A stretch of DNA of 64,000 nt from Saccharothrix sp. (GCF_031180885.1 NZ_JAPSLK010000006.1:175611-239610); one strand, 5' to 3'; shown: positions 16,012 through 24,378, counted from the first letter of the stretch. Numbers and translations: made by a program. Notes: generated from the sequence alone by a model not told the origin.

Positions 16012-17481
16012 ATGCTGGATGCCGTGCACCAAGACGCGGAACGTTGTGTTCGAGCCGTGCAGTCCAAGGACGCGCGGTTCGACGGGTGGTTCTTCACCGC
16101 CGTGCTCACCACGCGGATCTATTGCCGGCCGAGTTGTCCGGTGGTGCCGCCGAAGGTCGAGAACATGCGGTTCTACCCGAGTGCGGCGGCGGCGCAACAA
16201 GCGGGATTCCGCGCGTGCAAGAGGTGCCGTCCGGACGCGAGTCCGGGTTCACCGCTGTGGAACCACCGCGCCGACTCCGTCGCCAAGGCCATGCGCCTGA
16301 TCGCCGACGGCGTGGTGGACCGCGAAGGCGTCCCCGGACTGGCCGCGCGGCTGGGCTACAGCGTCCGACAGGTCGAACGGCAGCTGCTCGCCGAACTCGG
16401 CGCGGGACCGCTCGCGCTGGCCCGGGCGCAGCGCGCGCAGACCGCCCGGCTGCTGATCGAGACGACCGGGTTGCCGATGGCGGACGTGGCGCTGGCCGCC
16501 GGGTTCGCCAGCGTCCGGGCGTTCAACGAGACCGTGCGCGCGGTGTTCGCGATGTCGCCCACCGACCTGCGGACGCGGCGGTCCGCGCCGTCCGCCGCGC
16601 CGGGGGTGCTGTCGCTTCGGTTGCCGTTCCGCGCGCCGCTGTGCCCGGACAACCTGTTCGGGCACCTGGCAGCGACCGCCGTGCCGGGCGTGGAGGAGTG
16701 GCGGGACGGCGCGTACCGGCGGACCATGCGCACCCCGCACGGCCACGCGGTCGTGGCGCTGCGGCCCGAGCCGGACCACGTGGCGTGCCAGTTGGCGCTG
16801 ACCGACCTGCGGGACCTGTCGCTGGCGATCGCCCGGTGCCGCCGGATGCTGGACCTGGACGCCGACCCGATCGCCGTCGACGAGCAACTGGCCGCGGACC
16901 CGTTGCTGAAACCCTTGGTGGACAAGGACCCGGGGCGGCGGGTGCCGGGGACCGTGGACGCCGCCGAGTTCGCGGTCCGCGCGGTGCTGGGCCAGCAGGT
17001 GTCCACCGCCGCGGCCCGCACGCACGCGGCGCGGATCGTCGTCGCCGCGGGCACGCCGGTCGAGGACCACGGCCTGACCCACCTGTTCCCGACGCCCGAG
17101 CAACTAGCCGAGCTGGACCCGGCCGTGCTGGCCATGCCGCAGTCCCGCAAGACCGCGTTCGCCGCGCTGGTGCACGCCCTGGCGTCCGGCGCGCTCGACC
17201 TGGGCGTCGGCGCGGACTGGGACAAGGCGCGCGCGGACCTGCTGGCGCTGCCCGGGTTCGGCCCGTGGACCGTCGAGGTCATCGCGATGCGGGCGCTGGG
17301 CGACCCGGACGCGTTCATCCCGGGCGACCTGGGCGTGCGGCTGGCCGCGCGGACCCTCGGTCTGCCCGACACCCCCGGCGCGCTCGTCGAGCGCGCACGC
17401 GCGTGGCGCCCCTGGCGGGCCTACGCCGTCCAACACCTCTGGGCCACCGGTGACCACGCGGTCAACCGGCTGCCCGCGTGA
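16012..17481 (+). CDS. Ada-AlkA fusion: methyl sensor and 3-methyladenine glycosylase
   Basis: A 489-aa bifunctional alkylation-repair protein. The Ada N-terminal zinc domain has Cys38, Cys42, Cys69 and Cys72, the same numbering as E. coli Ada, with Cys38 (TTRIYCRPSCP) the expected methylphosphotriester acceptor. An AraC-type DNA-binding region follows at about 85-190 (LPMADVALAAGFASVRAFNE). Residues ~205-489 are an AlkA-type base excision glycosylase with the helix-hairpin-helix LPGFGPWTVEVIAMRALGDP and a PGDLGV segment carrying the catalytic Asp. The protein should sense methylation, activate transcription and excise alkylated bases. ogt follows 10 nt later, completing the repair pair. Confidence 0.95.
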   Translation: MLDAVHQDAERCVRAVQSKDARFDGWFFTAVLTTRIYCRPSCPVVPPKVENMRFYPSAAAAQQAGFRACKRCRPDASPGSPLWNHRADSVAKAMRLIADGVVDREGVPGLAARLGYSVRQVERQLLAELGAGPLALARAQRAQTARLLIETTGLPMADVALAAGFASVRAFNETVRAVFAMSPTDLRTRRSAPSAAPGVLSLRLPFRAPLCPDNLFGHLAATAVPGVEEWRDGAYRRTMRTPHGHAVVALRPEPDHVACQLALTDLRDLSLAIARCRRMLDLDADPIAVDEQLAADPLLKPLVDKDPGRRVPGTVDAAEFAVRAVLGQQVSTAAARTHAARIVVAAGTPVEDHGLTHLFPTPEQLAELDPAVLAMPQSRKTAFAALVHALASGALDLGVGADWDKARADLLALPGFGPWTVEVIAMRALGDPDAFIPGDLGVRLAARTLGLPDTPGALVERARAWRPWRAYAVQHLWATGDHAVNRLPA

Positions 17482-17491
17482 AAGGACCCTC

Positions 17492-17983
17492 ATGACGCAC
17501 ACCACGGTCGACAGTCCCGTCGGCCCGTTGACGCTCGTGGCCACGGACGGCGTGCTGTCCGGGCTGTACATGACCGACCAGCGGTACCGGCCCGACGACG
17601 AGTCGTTCGGGCCGGCGGACGCCGCGCCGTTCGCCGACGTGATCGTGCAGTTGGAGGAGTACTTCGCGGGCACGCGCACGTCGTTCGACCTGGAGCTGGA
17701 CCTGCTCGGGACGCCGTTCCAGCGGACCGTGTGGCGGGCGCTGTGCTCGATCCCGTACGGGGAGACGGTGTCGTACGGGGAGCTGGCCGCGCTGGTGGGT
17801 CGGCCGACCGCGGCGCGGGCCGTCGGCATGGCCAACGGCCGCAACCCGGTCGGGATCATCGTGCCGTGCCACCGGGTGGTCGGGTCGACCGGCGACCTGA
17901 CCGGGTACGGCGGCGGCATCGACCGCAAGCGTCAGCTGCTCGAGTTCGAGACCGCGACCCTGGCCTCGTCGGCGGGCCGCTGA
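17492..17983 (+). CDS. ogt: Methylated-DNA--cysteine S-methyltransferase
   Basis: A 163-aa O6-alkylguanine repair protein. The active-site motif IIVPCHRVVG places the alkyl-accepting Cys at residue 126; the recognition-helix region TPFQRTVWRALCSIPYGETV and the MANGRNP loop are intact. It directs suicidal transfer of the methyl group from DNA to Cys126. It starts 10 nt after the Ada-AlkA stop, with AAAGGA 6-11 nt upstream of the ATG, so the two are one operon likely induced by the Ada domain. Its last 52 nt overlap the end of the convergent DUF2306 gene. Confidence 0.95.
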   Translation: MTHTTVDSPVGPLTLVATDGVLSGLYMTDQRYRPDDESFGPADAAPFADVIVQLEEYFAGTRTSFDLELDLLGTPFQRTVWRALCSIPYGETVSYGELAALVGRPTAARAVGMANGRNPVGIIVPCHRVVGSTGDLTGYGGGIDRKRQLLEFETATLASSAGR

Positions 17984-18660
17984 ACCCGCCGCTGCTTGCG
18001 CGCGACGTCCCGCTCCAGCCACCACTCGACGAACAGGAAGGGCAGCACCCAGCCCATCCACGCGGAGATCGCGGAGGTCGCCTGCATCAGGGCGACCTCG
18101 CTGCCGCCGAACGCGCTGTCCTTGAACGGCGGCAGGATGATGATCATCGCGACGGCCCAGAGGCGGTTGGTGATGATGGAGAAGGTGAGGGTGGCGCTGC
18201 GCAGCATCCAGCGGCGGTGCTCGACGTAGCGCTTGCGACGGGCCATGCGGTGGGCGGTGATGGTGAAGCCGAGCCAGAGCGAGCCCATGAGGACGTTGCC
18301 GAGCGCGTTGACCGGCCCGAACGGACTGACCGCGCCGATCAGGAGCGCCAGCACCCCGCCCGGCAGGACACCCGCGAACACGTAGGCGCGTCCCAGGTAC
18401 CGGTGGTACTTGGGGTGGCGCTGCCGGAACCAGGGCCAGATCTGGAGGACGGCGGTCAGGATCGCGACGGACGCGAAGACGACGTGGCCGACGAGGGCGG
18501 GGTAGTACCAGGCGTAGCCGGGGTCGGGCACGCGGGACTGGGCGCGGTCGCCGGTGAGGTAGGGCGGTAGCGAGAACGCGACGAACAGCAGGACCAGGAA
18601 TCCCAGCGGCACCACCCACGGCCGCCGCCACCACTTCTGCTTCCCCTGTGTGTGCACCAT
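17932..18660 (-). CDS. DUF2306 family membrane protein
   Basis: A 242-aa membrane protein. Hydrophobic helices are visible at about residues 17-37 (VVPLGFLVLLFVAFSLPPYL), 55-75, 90-112, 120-140 and 160-215. The HPKYHRYLGRAYVFAGVLPG and HRMARRKRYVEHRRWMLRS segments between helices carry the conserved His/Arg residues of DUF2306. The function is unknown; a heme or redox role has been suggested for related membrane families, but I cannot test that here. The 3' end overlaps ogt by 52 nt on the opposite strand. Confidence 0.85.
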   Translation of the reverse strand: MVHTQGKQKWWRRPWVVPLGFLVLLFVAFSLPPYLTGDRAQSRVPDPGYAWYYPALVGHVVFASVAILTAVLQIWPWFRQRHPKYHRYLGRAYVFAGVLPGGVLALLIGAVSPFGPVNALGNVLMGSLWLGFTITAHRMARRKRYVEHRRWMLRSATLTFSIITNRLWAVAMIIILPPFKDSAFGGSEVALMQATSAISAWMGWVLPFLFVEWWLERDVARKQRRVQRPADEARVAVSNSSS

Positions 18661-18742
18661 GCGGCCGACTCTGCCGACGGCCGCTGACGAGCCACGCACC
18701 AAACGCTGACGGACTGCTCGGCGGCCGGCGGGGCAGGTCGGA

Positions 18743-18784
18743 CACCGACAAGTTGAGTTGTCTTGACAATCGAACTTGTCGGTG
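18743..18784. promoter_or_regulatory. Nested inverted repeats upstream of the ArsR-like gene
   Basis: Outer perfect 12-bp arms CACCGACAAGTT (18743-18754) and AACTTGTCGGTG (18773-18784) enclose an inner palindrome TTGTC-TT-GACAA (18758-18769). The inner element contains a TTGACA that could be a -35 hexamer. The ArsR-like start codon is 13 nt downstream. This is a strong candidate autoregulatory operator for the four-gene operon. Confidence 0.65.
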
Positions 18785-18797
18785 CGAAGGTTCTCCC

Positions 18798-19385
18798 ATG
18801 CTTGAAGTGGCGGTGATCGAGGACCCGGCTACGGCCGAGGTGACGCTGGACCCGGTACGTGTCCGGCTGCTGGCCGAACTGGTCGAACCCGGCTCGGCGA
18901 CCACGTTGGCGGCCAAGGTGGGGCTCCCGCGGCAGAAGGTCAACTACCACCTGCGCACGCTCGAACAGCACGGCTTGGTCGAGCTGGCCGAGGAACGTCG
19001 CAAGGGCAACATGACCGAGCGGGTCATGCGCGCGACTGCCGCGTCCTACGTGATCTCGCCCGTCGCGCTCGCCGCCGTGCAGCCCGACCCGGAGCGGTCG
19101 CCCGACCGACTCTCGGCACGTTGGCTGCTCGCGGTTGCGGCGCGGTTGGTCAAAGACGTCGGGAAGCTCATCACCGGCGCATCCAAGGCGGGCAAGAAGG
19201 TGGCGACGTTCGCCATCGACGGCGAAGTCCGGTTCGCCTCCGCCCAGGACCGCGCGGCCTTCGCCGAAGAGCTCGCGACCGCCGTCGCCGGCCTGGTCGC
19301 CAAGTACCACGACGAGGCGGCCGAAGGCGGGCGCCCGCATCGCATCGTCGTCGCCGTCCACCCCAGCATCCCCAAGGAGTCCTGA
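18798..19385 (+). CDS. ArsR-like winged-helix transcriptional regulator
   Basis: A 195-aa regulator. A winged helix-turn-helix occupies about residues 15-85 (DPVRVRLLAELVEPGSATTL, then AKVGLPRQKVNYHLRTLEQH). The C-terminal half is helical with no recognised ligand motif; the Cys metal sites of metal-sensing ArsR proteins are absent. It heads an operon with SRPBCC, DUF998 and hydrolase genes; the stop and the next ATG overlap in TGATG. Pairing of such a regulator with an SRPBCC protein is common in actinomycetes. Repression through the upstream nested palindrome is inferred. Confidence 0.88.
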   Translation: MLEVAVIEDPATAEVTLDPVRVRLLAELVEPGSATTLAAKVGLPRQKVNYHLRTLEQHGLVELAEERRKGNMTERVMRATAASYVISPVALAAVQPDPERSPDRLSARWLLAVAARLVKDVGKLITGASKAGKKVATFAIDGEVRFASAQDRAAFAEELATAVAGLVAKYHDEAAEGGRPHRIVVAVHPSIPKES

Positions 19386-20092
19386 TGGGCCACGCGTTCG
19401 AAGAGGTCAACGAGGTCGAGCTGGCCGGTGTCACGCCCGACCAGGTCTGGGACGCGATCGCGACCGGCCCCGGCATCGACTCGTGGTTCATGGGCCACAA
19501 CGAGGTCGACCCGGGCGCCACGATCCGGGGCGCGTTCGGCGGCTACGAGCCCGCGCACCCGGTCACCGCCTGGGAGCCCGGCAAGCACCTCGCCTACGGC
19601 GGCGAACCCGCCCCCGACGGCCGCAAGCTCGCCTACGAGTTCCTGATCGAGGGCCGCGACCACGGCAGCACCGTGCTCCGCATGGTCGTCGCCGGCTTCC
19701 TGCCCGGCGACGACTGGCAGGACGAGTTCGAGGCGATGACCGCCGGTGGCGCGATGTTCTGGCGCACGCTCATCGAGTACCTCACCCACTTCGCGGGCCG
19801 GATCGCCGAGCCGGTCACCGTGTTCGGCCCCGAGATCGGCGACTGGCCGACCCTCTGGACCCGCCTGCACGCCAAGCTCGGCGGTGCCGAGCCCGGAGAC
19901 CAGGTCGACGTGGACGGCACCCCGGGCGTCGTCTACTACGCCAACGCCCAGACCATCGGCATCCGCACCCCGGACGCGCTCTACCGCTTCTTCCAAGGCA
20001 TCACCGGACACCTGATCGCCATGCACCACGTCTTCGTCGACGACCACCGCGACGAGCGCACGTGGTCCGCCTGGATGGGAACCCTGTCATGA
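19385..20092 (+). CDS. SRPBCC (START/AHSA1-like) domain protein
   Basis: A 235-aa protein with an SRPBCC fold at about residues 5-150. The opening FEEVNEVELAGVTPDQVWDA, GPGIDSWFMG and the LRMVVAGFLPGDDW strand are typical of the Bet v 1/AHSA1-like group, which binds hydrophobic ligands in a deep cavity. The remaining ~85 residues extend beyond the single domain. It overlaps the ArsR-like gene upstream (TGATG) and the DUF998 gene downstream (ATGA), so it is translated as part of one operon. The ligand is unknown. Confidence 0.85.
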   Translation: MGHAFEEVNEVELAGVTPDQVWDAIATGPGIDSWFMGHNEVDPGATIRGAFGGYEPAHPVTAWEPGKHLAYGGEPAPDGRKLAYEFLIEGRDHGSTVLRMVVAGFLPGDDWQDEFEAMTAGGAMFWRTLIEYLTHFAGRIAEPVTVFGPEIGDWPTLWTRLHAKLGGAEPGDQVDVDGTPGVVYYANAQTIGIRTPDALYRFFQGITGHLIAMHHVFVDDHRDERTWSAWMGTLS

Positions 20093-20715
20093 CCACGATC
20101 ACCAAGACCCAGGACACCACGAAGCTCCTCCTCGGCTGCGGCGCGATCGCCGGACCGCTCTACCTCGTCACGGGGTTCGCGCAGGCGTTCACCCGCGAGG
20201 GCTTCGACATGACCAAGCACCCGATGAGCTTCCTGTCCCTCGGCGAGGGCGGCTGGGTGCAGATCGCCAACTTCGTCCTCAGTGGACTGTTGTTCCTCGC
20301 CTTCGCTTTCGGGGTGCGGAAAGCGCTCAAGGGACAGCGGGCGGGAACGTGGGCGCCGATCCTGTTCGGGATCTTCGCGGTCGGCATGATCGGCGGCGGT
20401 GTGTTCGTGGCCGACCCGGCGTTCGGGTACCCGGCGGGCGCGCCGGCCGGTCAGCCGGAAACCCTGTCGTGGCACGGAGTCCTGCACGGTGTGGCGTTCT
20501 TCGCGGCCTTCCCCGCGCTGATCACGTCCTGCTTCGTCATGGCCCGCCGCTTCACCGGAGCGTGGTCGCGCTTGTGCGTGGCGGTCGGGGTGGCGTCGGT
20601 GGTGCCCATCGCTTTCGTGGGCACCGATTACGCGACCGTCGTGCTCTACGTCGTCGCCGTCGTCAGTTGGCTGTGGGTGTCCGCGGTCGCCGTCAAGCTC
20701 CGCGCCGAGATCTGA
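20089..20715 (+). CDS. DUF998 family membrane protein
   Basis: A 208-aa protein with about six hydrophobic helices (for example LLGCGAIAGPLYLVTGFAQ, then a helix at 60-80 and another at 185-205). The loop FTREGFDMTKHPMSFLSLGE after helix 1 and the LSWHGVLHGVAFFAAFPALI segment are typical of DUF998. The ATG overlaps the SRPBCC stop by 4 nt. Function is not established; the operon suggests it works with the SRPBCC protein and the hydrolase, perhaps on a lipid-like compound. Confidence 0.85.
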   Translation: MTTITKTQDTTKLLLGCGAIAGPLYLVTGFAQAFTREGFDMTKHPMSFLSLGEGGWVQIANFVLSGLLFLAFAFGVRKALKGQRAGTWAPILFGIFAVGMIGGGVFVADPAFGYPAGAPAGQPETLSWHGVLHGVAFFAAFPALITSCFVMARRFTGAWSRLCVAVGVASVVPIAFVGTDYATVVLYVVAVVSWLWVSAVAVKLRAEI

Positions 20716-20727
20716 GGAGAACGAAAG

Positions 20728-21522
20728 ATGGGTCACGTCACGTCCCAGGACGGCACGCGCATCGCCTACGGCAAGACCGGTTCCGGGCCCGCGCTGGTCA
20801 TCGTCGACGGCGCGCTGTGCCACCGCGCGTTCGGCCCGGCCACCCGGCTCGCGCAGGCCCTGGCACCGCACTTCACCGTGTACACCTACGACCGGCGCGG
20901 CCGGGGCGAGAGCGGCGACACCGCGCCCTACGACGTGGCGCGCGAGGTCGAGGACATCGCCGCGCTGGTCGAGGAGGCCGGTGGCCGGGCGTACCTGTTC
21001 GGCATGTCGTCCGGCGGCACGCTCGTCGCCGAGGCCGTGCACCGCGGTGTTCCCGTCGACCGGTACGCGATCTACGAGTCGCCGATGGTCGTCGACGGCA
21101 CGCACGCCCCGATGCCCGCCGACCTGCCCGAACGGGTGCGGCGCGCGGTCGCCGAGGACCGGCGGTCGGACGCGGTGAAGATGTTCATGGACTACGTGGG
21201 CACGCCGAAGCTCGTCACGGCGATCATGCGGATCACGCCGCCGTGGCGGCAGCTCAAGGCCGTCGCCCACACCCTGCCGCACGACTTCGGCCTGGTGGGC
21301 GAGTTCCAGCGGGGCGAGAAGCCGGCGGCCGACCGGTGGTCCGGCGCGAAGGTGCCCGGCCTGGTCATCGCCGGCGGCAAGAGCCCCGAGTACATGCGCA
21401 ACGCGCAGGCGGTGCTCGCCGACACCCTGCCGGACGCCGAGCTGAAGGTCCTGAGTGGACAGACGCACATGGTCAAGGCGAAGGTCACCGCGCCGGTCCT
21501 GGTGGACTTCTTCGGCCGCTGA
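20728..21522 (+). CDS. Alpha/beta-fold hydrolase
   Basis: A 264-aa hydrolase of the alpha/beta fold. The nucleophile elbow GMSSGG places the catalytic Ser at residue 94; an early YDRRGRGESG motif follows strand 4, and SGQTHMV near residue 247 supplies the catalytic His. The acid is probably in the LVIAGGKSPEY region. It lies 12 nt after the DUF998 gene with a GAGGAGAACG ribosome site and is the last gene of the ArsR-like operon. The substrate is unknown. A strong hairpin follows. Confidence 0.9.
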   Translation: MGHVTSQDGTRIAYGKTGSGPALVIVDGALCHRAFGPATRLAQALAPHFTVYTYDRRGRGESGDTAPYDVAREVEDIAALVEEAGGRAYLFGMSSGGTLVAEAVHRGVPVDRYAIYESPMVVDGTHAPMPADLPERVRRAVAEDRRSDAVKMFMDYVGTPKLVTAIMRITPPWRQLKAVAHTLPHDFGLVGEFQRGEKPAADRWSGAKVPGLVIAGGKSPEYMRNAQAVLADTLPDAELKVLSGQTHMVKAKVTAPVLVDFFGR

Positions 21523-21533
21523 AGCTCTCGAAA

Positions 21534-21564
21534 AAGCGCCGTGCCGCAACGCGACACGGCGCTT
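21534..21564. terminator. Bidirectional terminator hairpin
   Basis: Perfect 10-bp arms AAGCGCCGTG (21534-21543) and CACGGCGCTT (21555-21564) with an 11-nt loop lie between the convergent hydrolase and methyltransferase genes. An A-run on the left becomes a short U tract for leftward transcripts. Confidence 0.75.
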
Positions 21565-21586
21565 CGAGCCCCCTCGGCCGGCCGCG

Positions 21587-22420
21587 CTACGACTTGCGGG
21601 CCACCGCGCCCGCGATGCAGTACGACACCGCGTCCAGCTCCTTGAGCCGCGGGCCGTCGGGCCACCAGTCGGCGCAGATGACCAGGCCCGGGTCGACCAG
21701 TTCCAGGCCGTTGAACATGGCCAGCAGCTCGTCGTGGGTCGCGAACTTCCCGGAACCCATGGGGGAGTGCAGGAACGTCTCCTCCATGCGCCGCGCGATC
21801 GCCGAGTGCTCCTCGGTCTGCGGGTCCAGGAAGTGGCTGATCGCCACGTACGAGCCGGTCGGCAGCGCCTCGATGTACTCGGCCATGATCTCGGCCGGTG
21901 TGGGCGACTCGCCGTTGTAGTGGTGCAGCGTGCCGAGCTGGAACAGGGCCAGCGGCTCGTCGAAGTCGATGTGGCGGCGCACGACCTCGTCGTTGAGGAT
22001 CTCCTGCGGCGTGAAGATGTCCGCGGCGGAGAAGTGGGTCTGGTCGTTCTCCTCCAGCAGGGCGCGGCCGTGGGCCAGCACCACCGGGTCGTTGTCGACG
22101 TAGACGACCCGCGCGTCGGGCTGGATCCGTTGCGCCACCTGGTGCGTGTTCTCCGCTGTGGGCAGGCCCGAGCCGCAGTCGAGGAACTGGGTGACGCCGG
22201 TCTGGCTCGCGATGAACCGGGTCACCCGGATCAGGAACGCGCGGTTGTCGACGGCGAGCGTCTTGGCCTCGGGTGCCACGCGCTCGACCCTGCGCAACAC
22301 TTCGCGGTCGATCTCGTAGTTGTCCTTGCCGTCGAGGAAGGCGTCGTAGACCCTGGCGATACTGGCCTTGCTGGTGTCGATGTAGGTGGGGATGGCGGTG
22401 TCCGAGGACGTGCCCGGCAT
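21587..22420 (-). CDS. SAM-dependent methyltransferase (DUF574 type)
   Basis: A 277-aa protein of the actinomycete SAM methyltransferase family often annotated DUF574. The N-terminus (ARVYDAFLDGKDNYEIDREV) is the signature of the group. The SAM-binding loop is FLDCGSGLPTAENTHQ near residues 79-94 and the following acidic strand is VVYVDNDPVVLAHGRALL. Later motifs PLALFQLGTLHHY and YVAISHF fit a class I fold. Members are common beside XRE/DUF397 regulators and an XRE gene lies divergently 223 nt away. The methyl acceptor is unknown. Confidence 0.9.
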   Translation of the reverse strand: MPGTSSDTAIPTYIDTSKASIARVYDAFLDGKDNYEIDREVLRRVERVAPEAKTLAVDNRAFLIRVTRFIASQTGVTQFLDCGSGLPTAENTHQVAQRIQPDARVVYVDNDPVVLAHGRALLEENDQTHFSAADIFTPQEILNDEVVRRHIDFDEPLALFQLGTLHHYNGESPTPAEIMAEYIEALPTGSYVAISHFLDPQTEEHSAIARRMEETFLHSPMGSGKFATHDELLAMFNGLELVDPGLVICADWWPDGPRLKELDAVSYCIAGAVARKS

Positions 22421-22643
22421 TGGTGACCTCGCATGAGTTGTTCAGGGGGGCGGCGGTTGTGCGCCGCGTCACAGTCCACTGAGCGTAAGAGTATGGGCCC
22501 TTTGCCCGAGTGAGCGGTGTGCGGCGGACGGGGGAAGATCGTGGGTGTACGTTCGGTGACGATGCGAGTTCGCCCCGCTCGGACGCAACCGCTGTTCGGG
22601 TGGCGGGGGATCGCACGAGAGAGCGCGGTCGGGAGGATCAGGT

Positions 22644-23528
22644 ATGCGCGCCGGTGACTCCGAGGGCTCGGCGACCGAGCGGGAGAGCGGTCCCACGGCC
22701 CTGCGCATCGTGCTGGGATCGCAGCTGCGGAGGCTGCGCGAGGCCGCCGAGATCACCCGGGCCGACGCGGGCTACGCGATCCGCGGGTCGGAGTCGAAGA
22801 TCAGCCGGATGGAGCTGGGGCGCGTCGGCCTGAAGGAGCGCGACGTCTCCGACCTGCTGACCATGTACGGGGTGACCGACGCGGACGCGCGGGACAAGTT
22901 CCTGGCGATGGTCCGCCGGTCCAACGAGCCCGGCTGGTGGCACCGCTACAACGACCTGATGCCCGACTGGTTCCAGGACTACGTGGGCCTGGAGGAGGCG
23001 GCGACCCGCATCCTGACCTACGAGACGCACTTCGTGCCGGGCCTGCTGCAGACCGAGGACTACGCGATGGCGATCGCCAGCAACGGTCGGCCCGAGCTGG
23101 CCGGTCCGGAGGTCAAGCGGCGGGTGTCCTTGCGCATGCAGCGGCAGAAGATCATGTTCCGGCCGAGCGCGCCGCGGCTGTGGGCGGTCATCGACGAGTC
23201 GGTGTTGCATCGCCCGATCGGGGGTCGTGACGTCTTGCACGCCCAGATCGAGCATTTGCTCTCCGTAACCAAGGACGCACCGATCACTCTTCAGATTGTT
23301 CCTTTCGAGCTGAGCGGTTACGCAGCGGAAGGACCATTCACGATGCTCCGTTTCGGTGAGCCCGACCTGCCCGACATCGTCTACCTCGAACACCTCGCCG
23401 GTGCCCTCTACCTGGACAAAATCGAGGAGCTGGAGATCTACAGCCGCCGTTTCGACCGGCTGACGGTGGACGCGGAGACGCCGGATCGGAGCCGACAGAT
23501 GCTCATGAAATTCCGAGCGGCCCTCTAG
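22644..23528 (+). CDS. XRE-family regulator with DUF5753 domain
   Basis: A 294-aa actinomycete-type regulator. The helix-turn-helix is at about residues 25-80 (LGSQLRRLREAAEITRADAG, then SESKISRMELGRVGLKERDV). The C-terminal DUF5753 region runs from about 105 (WHRYNDLMPDWFQDYVGLEE) to the end and includes HFVPGLLQTEDYA and the VVIDESVLHR-like strand. It is followed by a DUF397 gene after a 129-nt spacer containing an 18-bp inverted repeat, the typical regulator/small-protein pairing in this group. In Streptomyces such pairs affect development and antibiotic production; here that is only a family-level expectation. Confidence 0.92.
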   Translation: MRAGDSEGSATERESGPTALRIVLGSQLRRLREAAEITRADAGYAIRGSESKISRMELGRVGLKERDVSDLLTMYGVTDADARDKFLAMVRRSNEPGWWHRYNDLMPDWFQDYVGLEEAATRILTYETHFVPGLLQTEDYAMAIASNGRPELAGPEVKRRVSLRMQRQKIMFRPSAPRLWAVIDESVLHRPIGGRDVLHAQIEHLLSVTKDAPITLQIVPFELSGYAAEGPFTMLRFGEPDLPDIVYLEHLAGALYLDKIEELEIYSRRFDRLTVDAETPDRSRQMLMKFRAAL

Positions 23529-23560
23529 CGACTCCTCCGTCCGGGCGAGATTCGCCGTCT

Positions 23561-23634
23561 GCATCTGCACGTGCATTTACCCGGGTCTCACGCAGTGCTA
23601 CCGTCCGTGCACAGTCAAATGCACGTGCAGATGC
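23561..23634. promoter_or_regulatory. 18-bp perfect inverted repeat flanking the DUF397 promoter
   Basis: Arms at 23561-23578 and 23617-23634 (GCATCTGCACGTGCATTT and its exact complement) are separated by 38 nt. Each contains the self-complementary core TGCACGTGCA. The spacer holds a TGCTACCGT that fits an extended -10, so the arms would flank a promoter. The sites are likely bound by the XRE regulator encoded just upstream. Confidence 0.7.
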
Positions 23635-23657
23635 ACTCCGTCGTCGTTGGGTAGGTG

Positions 23658-23903
23658 ATGTCGATGACCGGCAAGGCGCACAACGGCATGTCCGCTGCGG
23701 CTTTGCGGGACGTGACCTGGCGGAAGAGCGCGCGCAGCGGCCAGTACGGCAACTGCGTCGAAGTAGCGGTGCTGGACGGCGGCGACGTCGCGGTCCGCAA
23801 CTCCCGGTTCCCGGACGGTCCCGCGCTGGTCTACACCAGGGCGGAGATGGCGGCCTTCGTGGCCGGTGCCAGGGACGGGGAGTTCGATGACCTCGTCGAC
23901 TGA
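23658..23903 (+). CDS. DUF397 domain protein
   Basis: A small protein of 81 aa if it starts at the ATG at 23658; an ATG at 23664 and a GTG at 23655 are alternatives. It contains the DUF397 core WRKSARSGQYGNCVEVAVL and VRNSRFPDGPALVYTRAEM, with the conserved Cys and PDG. DUF397 proteins are small partners of XRE/DUF5753 regulators in actinomycetes and can act as anti-regulators or toxin-antitoxin-like modules. The upstream XRE gene and the inverted repeat in front support that pairing. The downstream gene overlaps its 3' end. Confidence 0.92.
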   Translation: MSMTGKAHNGMSAAALRDVTWRKSARSGQYGNCVEVAVLDGGDVAVRNSRFPDGPALVYTRAEMAAFVAGARDGEFDDLVD

Positions 23904-24186
23904 CGCCCGCACCACGCTCCAACTGCGTCAGCTGATCGCCCGCGGCTTCCAGTTCCTGCACCCGCGCGACGCGCGGGGCGAGTTGGCCGCCGTCGTCGGA
24001 GTCCGCGCGCACGACGCCGTCATCGACGTCGTCCGGCTGCACACGGAGGACGACGCGGTGGCCATGCGGATGCCCGCGGACGAGGTGAACGTCCTGGCAC
24101 CGTCCCGGTTCTCCTGGCGCAGGCGCGGTCCGGCGTCGAGCGTGCTCGAGGAACTGCTCGAACTGCCCGACGACCGGATCGTATGA
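23887..24186 (+). CDS. Hypothetical 99-aa protein, coupled to DUF397
   Basis: The ATG at 23887 overlaps the end of the DUF397 gene by 17 nt and the frame runs to 24186. The protein is acidic with mixed helix/strand character: an opening TLQLRQLIARGFQFLHPRD, then a strand-rich AAVVGVRAHDAVIDVVRLHT and a C-terminal LEELLELPDD. I do not recognise a family. Overlap, strand and codon usage support a real gene translated with DUF397. A short hairpin follows. Confidence 0.7.
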   Translation: MTSSTDARTTLQLRQLIARGFQFLHPRDARGELAAVVGVRAHDAVIDVVRLHTEDDAVAMRMPADEVNVLAPSRFSWRRRGPASSVLEELLELPDDRIV

Positions 24187-24293
24187 CCTCCGGCTTCCCG
24201 TTCGCGCCGAACGGGACAGGGGCGGCACGTGGCCCCGCTCGACGAACCTGACCTGGAGACGCAGCGGGAACCGGCTCCGCGCCCTTGTCGGTT

Positions 24294-24330
24294 CCGTGAC
24301 GCTCGAAGCGGAACTCCGTGTTCGTCACGG
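24294..24330. terminator. Hairpin between convergent genes
   Basis: Perfect 8-bp arms CCGTGACG (24294-24301) and CGTCACGG (24323-24330) with a 21-nt loop lie in the 192-nt gap between the rightward 99-aa gene and the leftward TetR gene. Nothing else was seen in this gap. Confidence 0.4.
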
Positions 24331-24378
24331 TTCGGCGCGGAGGTCGGCGCCCACTCGACCTCCGCGCCGACCTGGAGT

